Below are positions 30,497 through 43,693 of a DNA stretch of 64,000 bases, piece after piece. This DNA is from Helicobacteraceae bacterium (GTDB lineage Bacteria > Campylobacterota > Campylobacteria > Campylobacterales > Helicobacteraceae): assembly GCA_017508245.1 (NCBI GenBank), contig JAFVZI010000010.1, positions 53,732-117,731 of the forward strand, read 5' to 3'. The position numbers and the translations under genes are program-made. A model generated the notes under the pieces. It was not told the origin of the DNA, did not search any database, and saw only the letters and a program-made list of their open reading frames with translations. Every line of letters begins with the position of its first letter. The first letter of the stretch is position 1.

Positions 30497-31615
30497 CTAT
30501 GCTTTAAAATCAAAAATAGCCTCTTTATACAAATCTATCATCTTATCAACACAAAATGATAAGTCATATTTTTGGGCTACACTTTCATATTTAATACTCA
30601 ATTCCTTTAAATAATCTCTATTTTCTATAAAATAATCAATCTTTTTTGATAAATCTTTTGCATCTCCTGCCCTAAACAAACAATCGTCATTTAGTGCAAA
30701 TTGCTTTGTAGCCGAAGTTTTACTATCTGAAATAATTGGCGTAATACCATTTGAAATAGCCTCTAGTGTCGCTATAGATTCTATATCAACATCAGAAGTA
30801 TGCACATACAAATCTGTATAAGAATATAATCTTGCCAATTCATCATCACTTACAAATCCCAAATCCGCACCAAATGTAAGCTTTGAGGCAAGCTTCTTAT
30901 ACTCTTCTTCTCGCGGTCCAAGTCCTTTTATATGGAGCTTTATTTGCTTTTCATATTTACTCAATCTGACTGCTTCAATAAGCAAATCTTGTCGTTTTTC
31001 TTGTGTGTATCTACCAGTCATTGTGATATGAAAGAAATCATCGATTTTGTTTTTTGCCATTTTTTTAAGACGCGGGGTAAAACCATTTGAAATTACACAT
31101 AAATTTGCCTTGTAATTATGTTTTCTTAACTCATCGGCAATTAAACTTGAAGGACAATGAATATATTTTGCATATTTGTATATTCTATATTTAAACAACC
31201 AAAATATAAATTGATGAATAAAAGGAATATTCCTTAAATGTGCATTGTATGTGATATTTTCGGGCTGAAGATGAAATCCGCAAATAAATGGAATCTTCAT
31301 TTCTTTTGCAATTTTTACACCAACAATCTCAAGCTTAAAGGGTAAGAAAAAATGCACTATGTCAGCACCGCTAAATGCTTCTTTTAATACTTTTTTATCT
31401 GCTTTACCAAAATGCATATGCTGTTTATGTGATATTTCAGTAACCAATGGAATATATCTCTCATCTACTCTATATGCATCTTCATCTTCAATATACGGTG
31501 CTACGACACGGACTTTATACCCTTTTTTTCTTAGCATATAGACTAAATTATTTGCACTTACTGCCGTCCCATTACTCTTGTCTATAAAACAATCAACTAC
31601 AACTACAATAACCAA
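30497..31615 (-). CDS. GT4 glycosyltransferase resembling cholesterol alpha-glucosyltransferase
   Basis: A family 4 retaining glycosyltransferase. ERYIPLVTEISHKQH, FICGFHLQPENITYN, YIHCPSSLIADELRKHNY, CVISNGFTP, MTGRYTQEKRQDLLIEAV and ESIATLEAISNGI...SATKQFALNDD closely resemble H. pylori HP0421 (cholesterol alpha-glucosyltransferase) as remembered. Such enzymes glucosylate host cholesterol taken into the membrane. An ATG at 31645 gives 10 extra residues, but the TTG at 31615 (MVIVVVVDCF) has an AAAAGG ribosome site and aligns with the HP0421 start, so it is preferred; the protein is then 372 residues. Relatives may use diacylglycerol as acceptor, so the acceptor is not proven. Confidence 0.8.
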   Translation of the reverse strand: MVIVVVVDCFIDKSNGTAVSANNLVYMLRKKGYKVRVVAPYIEDEDAYRVDERYIPLVTEISHKQHMHFGKADKKVLKEAFSGADIVHFFLPFKLEIVGVKIAKEMKIPFICGFHLQPENITYNAHLRNIPFIHQFIFWLFKYRIYKYAKYIHCPSSLIADELRKHNYKANLCVISNGFTPRLKKMAKNKIDDFFHITMTGRYTQEKRQDLLIEAVRLSKYEKQIKLHIKGLGPREEEYKKLASKLTFGADLGFVSDDELARLYSYTDLYVHTSDVDIESIATLEAISNGITPIISDSKTSATKQFALNDDCLFRAGDAKDLSKKIDYFIENRDYLKELSIKYESVAQKYDLSFCVDKMIDLYKEAIFDFKA

Positions 31616-31690
31616 ATAAAAACCTTTTATATTTTTTAAAAGCAAATTCTACAATAATGTTAATTCTCATAATATGAATAATGGCAACAA

Positions 31691-32491
31691 ATGGGTAACA
31701 AAATAATATTTAGTGAAACAAATGATATCAGCAAAGCAAAAAAACTACTTGATATGGGAATAAATATCATTAGTGATAAAGTTAATACAAAAAATAGTCA
31801 TAAAATCTTTTATCACAAAGATTCTAGATTCTACGATTTTGATGAATACAAAGGCACAAAAATATTAAAAATCAAAGATGAAAATGATTTGGGATTCTAC
31901 ACAAAACTAGATGATTGCATATTTTTAATCGACTGCAAGAATCTATATGATGGATTCTATTTACACGCAAAAATTCCCAAAAATATCAAAACTATCATTT
32001 ATTGCAATCACTTCACGTTGCATATCGCATATATGGCTTTTAGTGTTGGATTTGATGGAATCTTATGTGATGCCAATGATATATACAAAAATGGCGGTGG
32101 AAAATTCATACATAAATTAAACATAGCTTACAAAAAAGCAAAAAGCGATAGATTCTATTCTAAATTTTTTAATACAAAAAAGCCATTTACACAGCTAAGA
32201 AATATAAAAATTGATAAAATCTTCAAAGATTTCAGTGCAGATTCAATCGCACTAGATTTAAGCGATAGTAGTTTTAAAACTTTTCTTTATATATTAAAAG
32301 ATAAAAATATTATAAAAATTGGGATAATAAACGACAAAAAACAATTTAAATTTGCTAGAAATTTACAAGATAATGCGATTCTAGATGTCTTAGAAGTAGA
32401 ATCTAGCGATAGGCTGGATTATGCAAATTTTGCATTTTATGATAGATTTGATTCTAATTTTAATATGCAGATAATAGATGAGATTTTTTAA
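31691..32491 (+). CDS. Hypothetical protein, 266 residues
   Basis: Not recognised. The protein is soluble, Lys/Asp/Asn-rich, with alternating strands and helices ([67 protein letters not shown]) that suggest an alpha/beta or TIM-barrel-like fold; the [20 protein letters not shown] segment supports this. No signal peptide, membrane segment or catalytic signature is seen. It is divergent from the GT4 gene and precedes gatA by about 55 bases, with its own promoter for gatA between. Confidence 0.7.
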   Translation: MGNKIIFSETNDISKAKKLLDMGINIISDKVNTKNSHKIFYHKDSRFYDFDEYKGTKILKIKDENDLGFYTKLDDCIFLIDCKNLYDGFYLHAKIPKNIKTIIYCNHFTLHIAYMAFSVGFDGILCDANDIYKNGGGKFIHKLNIAYKKAKSDRFYSKFFNTKKPFTQLRNIKIDKIFKDFSADSIALDLSDSSFKTFLYILKDKNIIKIGIINDKKQFKFARNLQDNAILDVLEVESSDRLDYANFAFYDRFDSNFNMQIIDEIF

Positions 32492-32513
32492 GTAGCACAA
32501 TAGAAATAAAAGT

Positions 32514-32519
32514 TATAAT
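32514..32519 (+). promoter_or_regulatory. -10 box for gatA
   Basis: TATAAT in GTTATAATTCTAAGG, about 28 bases before the gatA start. It follows the stop of the preceding gene by 22 bases, so gatA-guaB-metX-xseB may have its own promoter. Confidence 0.5.
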
Positions 32520-32547
32520 TCTAAGGCATTTTCAAAATGGAGTTATG

Positions 32548-33906
32548 ATGATAAAATTAAGAGAAGCGACAAAGCTAAAAGAAGAAGATTTAAGAGAAAT
32601 TAAAAGCAAAATCTTGCAAGATATAAAAAACTCTGACTTAAATGCCTACATAATAGACGAAACTTCACTAGATATAAATAACACTGGAATCCCAATACTC
32701 ATAAAAGACAACATAAATGTAAAAGGTTGGGAAATTACTTGTGGAAGCAATATTTTAAAAGGTTACAAATCTCCATATAATGCAAGTGTAATAAATAAGC
32801 TAAAAGAAAATAGTCTTACTCCATTTGGTAGAGCAAATATGGACGAATTTGCTATGGGAAGCACTGGAGAATCCAGTGCTTATGGTGCTACAAAAAATCC
32901 AAGGGATAAAACGAGAGTGCCGGGAGGTAGTAGCAGTGGAAGTGCTGCAGCAGTAGCAGGCGGTATTGCAATCGCTGCACTTGGTAGCGATACTGGTGGC
33001 TCTATAAGGCAGCCAGCTGGATATTGTGGTTGTGTAGGATTAAAGCCAACCTATGGAAGCGTAAGTAGATATGGACTTGTAGCATATAGTTCAAGTCTAG
33101 ATCAAATAGGACCAATAACACAGGATGTAAAAGATTGTGCTTTGCTATTTGATTATATAAAAAGCTATGATAGAATGGATTCTACAAGCAATAAAAATAC
33201 ACCTACAGATAGCACATTTAACAACCTAAACAAAGATAGAAAATTCACTATTGGAATCCTAAAAAATACGATAAAAGAAGCAAATGACGAAATAGCATCG
33301 GCATACAGCAATTTAGTCGATAAGCTAAGTAAGCTCGGACATAATATAAAAGAAATCGATTTGATAGATAGTAATTTTGCAATATCAAGCTATTATATAA
33401 CCTCAATGGCAGAAGCTAGCTCAAATCTGGCAAGATTTGATGGAATACGTTATGGAAATAGAGCAAATGAAGCTACAAACTTAAAAGACTTATATATAAA
33501 AACTAGAAGCAAAGGATTTGGAGAAGAGGTGAAACGAAGGATTCTAATAGGTAATTTCGTGCTATCAAGTGGATATTATGATGCCTACTATCTAAAAGCA
33601 CAAAAGGTGAGAGATTATATAAGATTTCAATATGGTGAAATCTTTAAAAGTGTAGATATTATTCTAAGTCCTATTGCACCAAATATCGCACCAAAACTGG
33701 GTGAAAAATGCACTCCACTAGAAATGTATCTAAGTGATATTTATACTATTGGTGTAAATCTTGCTGGGCTTTGTGGAATCTGCATTCCTGTTGATAAAAG
33801 CACTACAAATTTACCTATTGGTATGCAATTTATTGGTAATCATTTTAAAGAACAAGATATTCTTGACTTGGCACTAAGTGTAGAATCCAATCTAAAAGGA
33901 GAATAA
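32548..33906 (+). CDS. gatA: Asp-tRNA(Asn)/Glu-tRNA(Gln) amidotransferase subunit A
   Basis: A 452-residue amidase-signature protein that releases ammonia from glutamine for GatB to amidate Glu-tRNA(Gln) or Asp-tRNA(Asn). The Ser-cisSer-Lys triad is visible: Lys in [11 protein letters not shown] (Lys53), and [14 protein letters not shown] with [16 protein letters not shown] (about 126-160). Length is slightly short for GatA. Two adjacent ATGs exist (32545, 32548); TGGAG upstream is better placed for the second. It abuts guaB with no gap; gatA next to guaB matches HP0830/HP0829. Confidence 0.95.
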   Translation: MIKLREATKLKEEDLREIKSKILQDIKNSDLNAYIIDETSLDINNTGIPILIKDNINVKGWEITCGSNILKGYKSPYNASVINKLKENSLTPFGRANMDEFAMGSTGESSAYGATKNPRDKTRVPGGSSSGSAAAVAGGIAIAALGSDTGGSIRQPAGYCGCVGLKPTYGSVSRYGLVAYSSSLDQIGPITQDVKDCALLFDYIKSYDRMDSTSNKNTPTDSTFNNLNKDRKFTIGILKNTIKEANDEIASAYSNLVDKLSKLGHNIKEIDLIDSNFAISSYYITSMAEASSNLARFDGIRYGNRANEATNLKDLYIKTRSKGFGEEVKRRILIGNFVLSSGYYDAYYLKAQKVRDYIRFQYGEIFKSVDIILSPIAPNIAPKLGEKCTPLEMYLSDIYTIGVNLAGLCGICIPVDKSTTNLPIGMQFIGNHFKEQDILDLALSVESNLKGE

Positions 33907-36440
<2,534 letters not shown>

Positions 36441-36448
36441 GAGCAAAT

Positions 36449-36667
36449 ATGGAATTTGAACAAAAAGTACAAAGAGTAAAAGAAATCTTAGAATCTCTAA
36501 ATAATAATGAATTAAGCCTAAAAGATGGAATAAAACTATACAAAGAAGGTATAGAAAATATAAAAGAAGCACAAAAAATGCTAGAAGAAGCAAAGATTCA
36601 ATACGAAGAGATAAAAGATTCTTCACAAGAAAAAGACAATATAAATACACAAAATGCAAAGGAATAA
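36449..36667 (+). CDS. xseB: Exodeoxyribonuclease VII small subunit
   Basis: A 72-residue, all-helical protein: FEQKVQRVKEILESLNNNEL with SLKDGIKLYKEGIENIKEAQ is the XseB signature (LE..+LE.G...L++++..Y+.G). It binds several-fold to XseA to make the exonuclease VII complex. A GGAGCA ribosome site lies 8 bases after metX. XseA is not in this window. Confidence 0.9.
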   Translation: MEFEQKVQRVKEILESLNNNELSLKDGIKLYKEGIENIKEAQKMLEEAKIQYEEIKDSSQEKDNINTQNAKE

Positions 36668-36668
36668 A

Positions 36669-37436
36669 ATGAAGATTCTAATCTCACAATTTGAAAATAT
36701 CAAACCAAATAGCAAATCTTTCAATAAATACCTAAGCAGCTCTTGTAAGAAAAAAGATATAGATTTAATCGTGTTTGGTGAATATGTATTAAATCCATTT
36801 TTTAAAAAATTAAAGCTAAATTATAATCAATTGCAAAAAGATTTTTTAGCATTACAATCCTATCTTAAAACTATCGCTACAAAATACAAAACAACTATTA
36901 TTGCACCTATTTATGAATGTAAAAATAATCAAATTTTTAAAAGCATCATGGTTATTAATGAAAAAAAATCAAATTTTTATCAATCGCAAAGATTAATGCA
37001 AATGGAACATTGGAATGAGAGTGATTTTTTCAGTAATGATTTAAAAGCAAAAAACCCTCTAGTTTTTAAAATTGGCGGATTAAACATAAGCGTTCTATTT
37101 GGATTTGAAACACATTTTGATGAATTGTGGATAAAGCTAAAAAAGAAAAATGTAGATGTTGTGATAGTCCCTACTGCAAGCACATTTGGTTCTAATGATA
37201 GATGGATTCGCCTACTTCAAACTAGAAGTTTTTTAAATAATTGTTTTGTAGTTAGAGTAAATAGAGTAGGAAATTACATAGAAGATAACATTATTTGGAG
37301 ATTCTATGGCGATTCTTTTATTGCATTGCCCGATGGGAATCTAGGTGATATGCTAGGTGATAAAGAAGGCGTTATGGTCAGTGAAATTAAAAAGACAATG
37401 ATTGATGAAGCAAGGCAAAATTGGGGCTTTAGATGA
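36669..37436 (+). CDS. Carbon-nitrogen hydrolase fold protein without the catalytic triad
   Basis: A 255-residue nitrilase-superfamily protein starting MKILISQFENIKPNS (ATG 36669, with AAGGA; a longer start at 36654 would lie inside xseB). The Glu of the triad is present in LIVFGEYVLNPF. The Lys region reads NFYQSQRLMQMEHW where the family has Y.K.HL, and the nucleophile strand reads ISVLFGFETHFDELW where the family has (I/L)CYE..FPE, so Lys is replaced by Ser and Cys by Gly. The rest of the fold is kept (VDVVIVPTASTFGSNDRWIR, NCFVVRVNRVG, DSFIALPDGN). It is probably a pseudoenzyme, perhaps structural or regulatory. It lies between xseB and rpoD. Confidence 0.8.
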   Translation: MKILISQFENIKPNSKSFNKYLSSSCKKKDIDLIVFGEYVLNPFFKKLKLNYNQLQKDFLALQSYLKTIATKYKTTIIAPIYECKNNQIFKSIMVINEKKSNFYQSQRLMQMEHWNESDFFSNDLKAKNPLVFKIGGLNISVLFGFETHFDELWIKLKKKNVDVVIVPTASTFGSNDRWIRLLQTRSFLNNCFVVRVNRVGNYIEDNIIWRFYGDSFIALPDGNLGDMLGDKEGVMVSEIKKTMIDEARQNWGFR

Positions 37437-37499
37437 TATAAGTTTATTTTTAGTATCAAAATAGTAGAATTGGGCTCTTTTAAACTTCTATCGAGGAAT

Positions 37500-39356
37500 A
37501 TGGCAGTGTCTAAATCCAATGAAGCAAAAGCAAAATCAACAACAGAACAATTAGTAGAATTATTTCAAAGAGATGGTGAGTTTGTAGCATATGAAGAAAT
37601 AGCCTCCATCTTAAAAAAACCTGCAACAGCAACACAAGTAAAAAAGATTCAAGAATTAGCAAAAAAATATAAAAAAACCTTTCTTAGCTCATCAGAATTA
37701 GCAAAGCAGCTTAATTATGAAGAAAAAATTTTAGAAAAAGAAAACAAGCAAAGACAAATAAATGAGAATCTAGAAGATGAATTTGACCTTGCGAAAGAAA
37801 GAGAATCGTTAGAATGGAGTAGAAGCGATAGTCCTGTGCGAATGTATCTAAGGGAAATGGGGCAAATCCAACTCCTTACAAAAGAAGAAGAAAGAGAACT
37901 TGGTAAAAATATAGAAACTGGTGAAAATATAATCATTGATGCGATATGCTCGGTGCCGTATCTGACAGATTTTATCTACAATTATAGAGACGCATTGATT
38001 AATAGAGAAAGAAGAGTAAAAGAGCTATTCAAGAACTTTGAGGATAAAGATTCTTTTGATGATGGTGATAGTGATGAAAATGAAGATGATGAAGAAAAAA
38101 GCGGTGAAAAAACATCATCAAAAGATAGTGAAAGAGTAAAAGTGATTATTGCAGCTTTTAAAGAGCTAGAAAAAGCCAAAAAAGAAAGATTAAAAGCATT
38201 AGAAATAGTCCCGCAAGATCCAAATGATTTAGGACATATATTGTTATTGGCACACAAAAAAGAGGTGCTAAAAGAAAAATTAGTGGCACTTGGACCAACA
38301 AGCAAGTTGATTACAGAAATCGTAAAGATTATGGAAAACGTAGTAAAAGGTGATGAAAGCTTTGAAAAAGAAATGAAGCGACTTGAGTATAGATTGCCAT
38401 TATTCAATGAAGCACTCGTTGAAAATCATAAAAAAATATTATCAAATATATTAAATATGTCAAAAGCTGATATTGCTCAAGCGGTCCCAGAAACTACGAT
38501 GGTAAGCACTTATGTAGAAATCAAGAAACTACTTCAGACAAAGGAAGCCTCAAAAGATAGTTTTAATCTTGATGAGAAAAAATTAAAAGAGATTCTAGAG
38601 CAAATCAAAAGAGGAAAATTAATCGTAGATAAAGCCAAAAATAAAATGGCAAAAAGCAATCTAAGACTTGTTGTATCAAATGCAAAAAAATACACAAATA
38701 GAGGCTTGCCATTTCTTGATTTGATACAAGAAGGTAATATTGGACTAATGAAAGCTGTAGATAAATTTGAATACAAAAGAGATTATAGATTCTCAACATA
38801 TGCTACTTGGTGGATAAAACAAGCAATAAGCAGAGCTATTGCAGACCAAGCACGAACTATTAGAATCCCAATCCATATGATTGATACCGTAAATAAAATA
38901 AATAAAACCCAGAGAGATTACATACAAAAATATGGCAAAGAACCGGATATAGAATACATAGCCAAAGAAGTATCACTTCCTGCAGATAAAATAAAAAATG
39001 TTATAAAAATGACAAAAGAACCAATTAGTCTTGATGCACCGATTGGAAATGATGAAGATGGAAAATATGGGGATTTTGTAGAAGACAAAAATACTATAGG
39101 ACCAATGGAGCAAGTATTAAAGGAGGACTTAAGAGGACAAATAGATGAGGTTTTATTACAACTTAACGAAAGGGAGAGAGCTGTAATAAAAATGCGATTT
39201 GGGTTGTTAGATGATGAAAGTGATAGAACTCTTGAAGAAATAGGAAAAGAGCTAAATGTTACAAGAGAGAGGGTAAGACAGATAGAATCTAGTGCTATTA
39301 AAAAGCTAAAACATCCTAGAGTGGGAAAAAATCTCAAAAAATATATAGAAGACTAG
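37500..39356 (+). CDS. rpoD: RNA polymerase primary sigma factor
   Basis: A 618-residue sigma-70. Region 1.2 is [21 protein letters not shown] (about 112-132), followed by a non-conserved acidic stretch ([19 protein letters not shown]), region 2 ([21 protein letters not shown], then [20 protein letters not shown]), region 3 ([13 protein letters not shown]), and region 4 with the [23 protein letters not shown] (about 583-602). Region 2.4/4.2 are intact, so it recognises TATAAT-type -10 boxes as seen in this window. The ATG at 37500 is preceded by GAGGAA; a TTG at 37470 is less likely. Confidence 0.97.
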   Translation: MAVSKSNEAKAKSTTEQLVELFQRDGEFVAYEEIASILKKPATATQVKKIQELAKKYKKTFLSSSELAKQLNYEEKILEKENKQRQINENLEDEFDLAKERESLEWSRSDSPVRMYLREMGQIQLLTKEEERELGKNIETGENIIIDAICSVPYLTDFIYNYRDALINRERRVKELFKNFEDKDSFDDGDSDENEDDEEKSGEKTSSKDSERVKVIIAAFKELEKAKKERLKALEIVPQDPNDLGHILLLAHKKEVLKEKLVALGPTSKLITEIVKIMENVVKGDESFEKEMKRLEYRLPLFNEALVENHKKILSNILNMSKADIAQAVPETTMVSTYVEIKKLLQTKEASKDSFNLDEKKLKEILEQIKRGKLIVDKAKNKMAKSNLRLVVSNAKKYTNRGLPFLDLIQEGNIGLMKAVDKFEYKRDYRFSTYATWWIKQAISRAIADQARTIRIPIHMIDTVNKINKTQRDYIQKYGKEPDIEYIAKEVSLPADKIKNVIKMTKEPISLDAPIGNDEDGKYGDFVEDKNTIGPMEQVLKEDLRGQIDEVLLQLNERERAVIKMRFGLLDDESDRTLEEIGKELNVTRERVRQIESSAIKKLKHPRVGKNLKKYIED

Positions 39357-39386
39357 TAATATTGTATTTTTAAAATTGAGGAGTAA

Positions 39387-40742
<1,356 letters not shown>

Positions 40743-40805
40743 ACTTTTTACGAGAATCTTAATTCAATATTAATATTCTTGTAGCACCAAAAATAAGAGA
40801 AATAA

Positions 40806-41591
40806 ATGAAGATTACAATTTCTACTTTTCAGAAACTAAAAGGAAATAACAAGATTGTATCAATTACTGCTTATGATGCGTTGTTTGCAGGTATTTTCGA
40901 TGGTGAAGTCGATATGATATTGGTTGGTGATAGTTTGTCAATGAGTTTTGGTGGAAATAAAGATACGATTCCATTAAGCATAGATTCTATGATATACCAT
41001 ACACAAGCAGTGTCAAAAGCAGTCAAAAAATCATTATTAGTTGCCGATATGCCATTTGGTTCATACAATACAAATAAATCTGCCTTAAAAAATGCAACAA
41101 AACTTTACAAAGAAGGCGGAGCTGACGCAATTAAGATAGAGGTAAATGAAAGCAAAATTGATATGGTAAAAACGCTTAGTGACAATGGTATAGCGACTAT
41201 GGCACATATAGGACTTATGCCACAATTTTATAGATTTGAAGGCGGATATAAGATAAAAGGCAAAAGCAAAGAGCAAAAAGATTCTATGCTAGAACTTGCA
41301 TTAAAACTCCAAGATGCAGGAGCTTTTTCTTTACTAATTGAGGGAACAAAAAGTGATATAGCTAGAGATATTACACAGAATCTAAATATACCAACTATTG
41401 GCATTGGAAGTGGAAATCATACAGATGGGCAGATTCTAGTTTGGAGCGATGCATTTGGATTTTTTGATGAGTTTAAACCAAAATTTGTACGTCAATATCT
41501 AAATGGAAAAGAATTATTAAAAAAAGCAATCAAACAATATGCAAATGATGTAAAAAACCTGCAATTTCCAAATGACGATGAAAGCTATTAA
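40806..41591 (+). CDS. panB: 3-methyl-2-oxobutanoate hydroxymethyltransferase
   Basis: A 261-residue PanB, transferring a hydroxymethyl group from methylene-tetrahydrofolate to ketoisovalerate in pantothenate synthesis. [29 protein letters not shown] (about 38-52), the metal-binding [27 protein letters not shown] and [16 protein letters not shown] are conserved. It shares one base with ruvB (TAATG), the same pair as HP1058/HP1059. Confidence 0.96.
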   Translation: MKITISTFQKLKGNNKIVSITAYDALFAGIFDGEVDMILVGDSLSMSFGGNKDTIPLSIDSMIYHTQAVSKAVKKSLLVADMPFGSYNTNKSALKNATKLYKEGGADAIKIEVNESKIDMVKTLSDNGIATMAHIGLMPQFYRFEGGYKIKGKSKEQKDSMLELALKLQDAGAFSLLIEGTKSDIARDITQNLNIPTIGIGSGNHTDGQILVWSDAFGFFDEFKPKFVRQYLNGKELLKKAIKQYANDVKNLQFPNDDESY

Positions 41592-42589
41592 TGCAGCGAA
41601 TGGTAGAAGTTGAAAAACTATCTTTTGAGGAAAAAGAAGAAAGCTCTCTTAGACCTCAAAACTTTGATGAATATATAGGGCAAAAAAATATCAAGAAAAA
41701 TCTTCATATAGCAATAAGTGCGAGTAAAAAGAGGGGTGAATTTTTAGACCATATACTACTTTTTGGACCACCTGGACTTGGTAAGACCACACTAAGTTTT
41801 GTTATTGCAAATGAAATGAATACAAATATAAAAGTTACTTCCGCACCTATGATTGAAAAAAGTGGTGATTTAGCAGCAATACTTACAAATCTAAATAAAG
41901 GTGATATATTGTTTATTGATGAGATTCATCGTCTAGGAAGCAATATCGAAGAGATACTCTACTCTGCCATGGAAGATTTTAGGCTAGATATTATCATTGG
42001 CTCTGGTCCTGCAGCACAAACTATAAAAGTAGATATAGAAAAATTCACACTAATTGGAGCGACAACCAGAGCTGGAATGCTTAGTAATCCGCTTAGAGAT
42101 AGATTTGGTATGACTTTTAGAATGCAATTTTATGAGCAAAGTGAGCTATCCAAAATAATCAATCTTGCAGCAAAAAAATTAAATAAATCTATCATACAAG
42201 ATTCTAGTGATGAGATAGCAAAAAGGTCTCGAGGCACACCTAGGATTGCACTTAGATTATTAAAAAGGATTCGAGATTTTAGTGAATATTACAATGAAGA
42301 TTCTATAAGTCTTGACATTACGCTAAAGGCACTAAATGAGCTTAGAGTAGATGAAAATGGCTTTGATGAGCTAGATTTGGCATTTTTGGATTTACTAGTA
42401 AAGGCAAGAGGAAAACCGCTTGGACTTAGCACAATATCTGCAAATCTAAGCGAAGATGAAAGAACTATAGAAGATGTAATAGAACCGTATCTTTTAGCAA
42501 ATAGCTATGTAGAGCGGACGCCAAAAGGAAGAATTGCTACAAAAAAAACTTATGATTTATTAGGTATTGCAAGTGATAATTTATTTTAG
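41591..42589 (+). CDS. ruvB: Holliday junction branch migration helicase RuvB
   Basis: A 332-residue AAA+ motor of the RuvABC resolvasome. [20 protein letters not shown] is the signature N-terminus; Walker [15 protein letters not shown] (residues 57-70), Walker [12 protein letters not shown], sensor [12 protein letters not shown], arginine finger [10 protein letters not shown] and the C-terminal winged-helix [15 protein letters not shown] are intact. An ATG at 41600 is a possible alternative start. Coupled to panB. Confidence 0.97.
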   Translation: MQRMVEVEKLSFEEKEESSLRPQNFDEYIGQKNIKKNLHIAISASKKRGEFLDHILLFGPPGLGKTTLSFVIANEMNTNIKVTSAPMIEKSGDLAAILTNLNKGDILFIDEIHRLGSNIEEILYSAMEDFRLDIIIGSGPAAQTIKVDIEKFTLIGATTRAGMLSNPLRDRFGMTFRMQFYEQSELSKIINLAAKKLNKSIIQDSSDEIAKRSRGTPRIALRLLKRIRDFSEYYNEDSISLDITLKALNELRVDENGFDELDLAFLDLLVKARGKPLGLSTISANLSEDERTIEDVIEPYLLANSYVERTPKGRIATKKTYDLLGIASDNLF

Positions 42590-42598
42590 GAGTGAGGA

Positions 42599-43633
42599 TT
42601 GAAACCAAAATACTTCTTTTGGATTATTTTTGCATTTACATTTTATTACATATTGCAACTATACAAACCATTTTTGATGAATCTAATAGTAGCTTTGCTT
42701 TTGTGCGTGGCTACATTTGGGTTAAAACGATTTATAGATAGATTTATAAAATATAATTTTATCTCATCATTTTTAACTATTGTAATATTTCTTGGAATCT
42801 TCATACTTCCTCTTACATTAGTAGTCAATAATGTGATACAAGATATTTCAAATGTCAATATAGGAGAGCTATCAAAATTCATCAATGAATCAAAAGTAAA
42901 AAGTATAGAACTACTAGAACAATTTCCATCAACAATAAAAGATAATGCGATAGATTTCATAATGTCAATCAATATCAACACACTGGCAAGCTATGTTGTA
43001 AATCTTAGCGGCAAAATAGGAAGAGTGGGGATTAGTTTTATTACAGATTCTGTATTTATATTAATCTTTTTGTATCTATTTTATTACTATGGAATCTTGC
43101 TAAGAGATTATATTATTGACATCATACCTTTTGACAAGATTGATAGTAAAGAGATTTTAGATGAGGTGAGCGGTGTGCTAAAAGTGGTATTTTTTAGCAC
43201 AATCATATCAATGATACTTCAAGGATTTAGTTTTGGTATAGCAGTATCATTTTTTGGATTTAGTGGAATCTTATTTGGTGTGTTATATGGTATAGCATCA
43301 ATCATACCTGTCGTTGGCGGTGCTATCATTTGGGTGCCTGTGAGCTTATACATATATTGGAGTGGTGATTTGAGTGGAGCAATATTTATTGCACTATATT
43401 CTATGATATTTATCGGCACAATAATTGATAATGTAATAAAACCGCTAATCATAAACATAGTAAATAAGATTTTGTTAAAAAATCCAGTAAAAATTAATGA
43501 AATGGTGATATTTATCGCAATTTTAGCAGGGCTTGCCAGCTTTGGATTCTGGGGGATTATCATTGGTCCTACTATAAGCTCGTTTTTTATAGCACTACTT
43601 AGAACATATCAATACAAATTCAAAGACATATAA
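42599..43633 (+). CDS. AI-2E family (UPF0118/TqsA-like) transporter
   Basis: A 344-residue membrane protein with about eight helices. Typical features: paired N-terminal helices (KYFFWIIFAFTFYYILQLYK), a central soluble stretch (about 75-150), the GVLYGIASIIPVVGGAIIWVP motif (about 225-245) and the C-terminal GLASFGFWGIIIGPTISSFF. Family members export diverse small molecules or ions, some with Na+/H+ antiport activity; the AI-2 role is only proven for a few. TTG start preceded by AGGAG, 9 bases after ruvB. Confidence 0.85.
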   Translation: MKPKYFFWIIFAFTFYYILQLYKPFLMNLIVALLLCVATFGLKRFIDRFIKYNFISSFLTIVIFLGIFILPLTLVVNNVIQDISNVNIGELSKFINESKVKSIELLEQFPSTIKDNAIDFIMSININTLASYVVNLSGKIGRVGISFITDSVFILIFLYLFYYYGILLRDYIIDIIPFDKIDSKEILDEVSGVLKVVFFSTIISMILQGFSFGIAVSFFGFSGILFGVLYGIASIIPVVGGAIIWVPVSLYIYWSGDLSGAIFIALYSMIFIGTIIDNVIKPLIINIVNKILLKNPVKINEMVIFIAILAGLASFGFWGIIIGPTISSFFIALLRTYQYKFKDI

Positions 43634-43693
43634 AAACTAAATCAAATCTATTAATTTGATAGAATCTACAAAAAATAGCTTTTTGGAGTAAAG

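Noticed and set aside
43641..43660. ATCAAAT...ATTTGAT inverted repeat after the AI-2E transporter gene
   Set aside because: Stem is AT-only and short; it may be a weak terminator but is not distinguishable from background.
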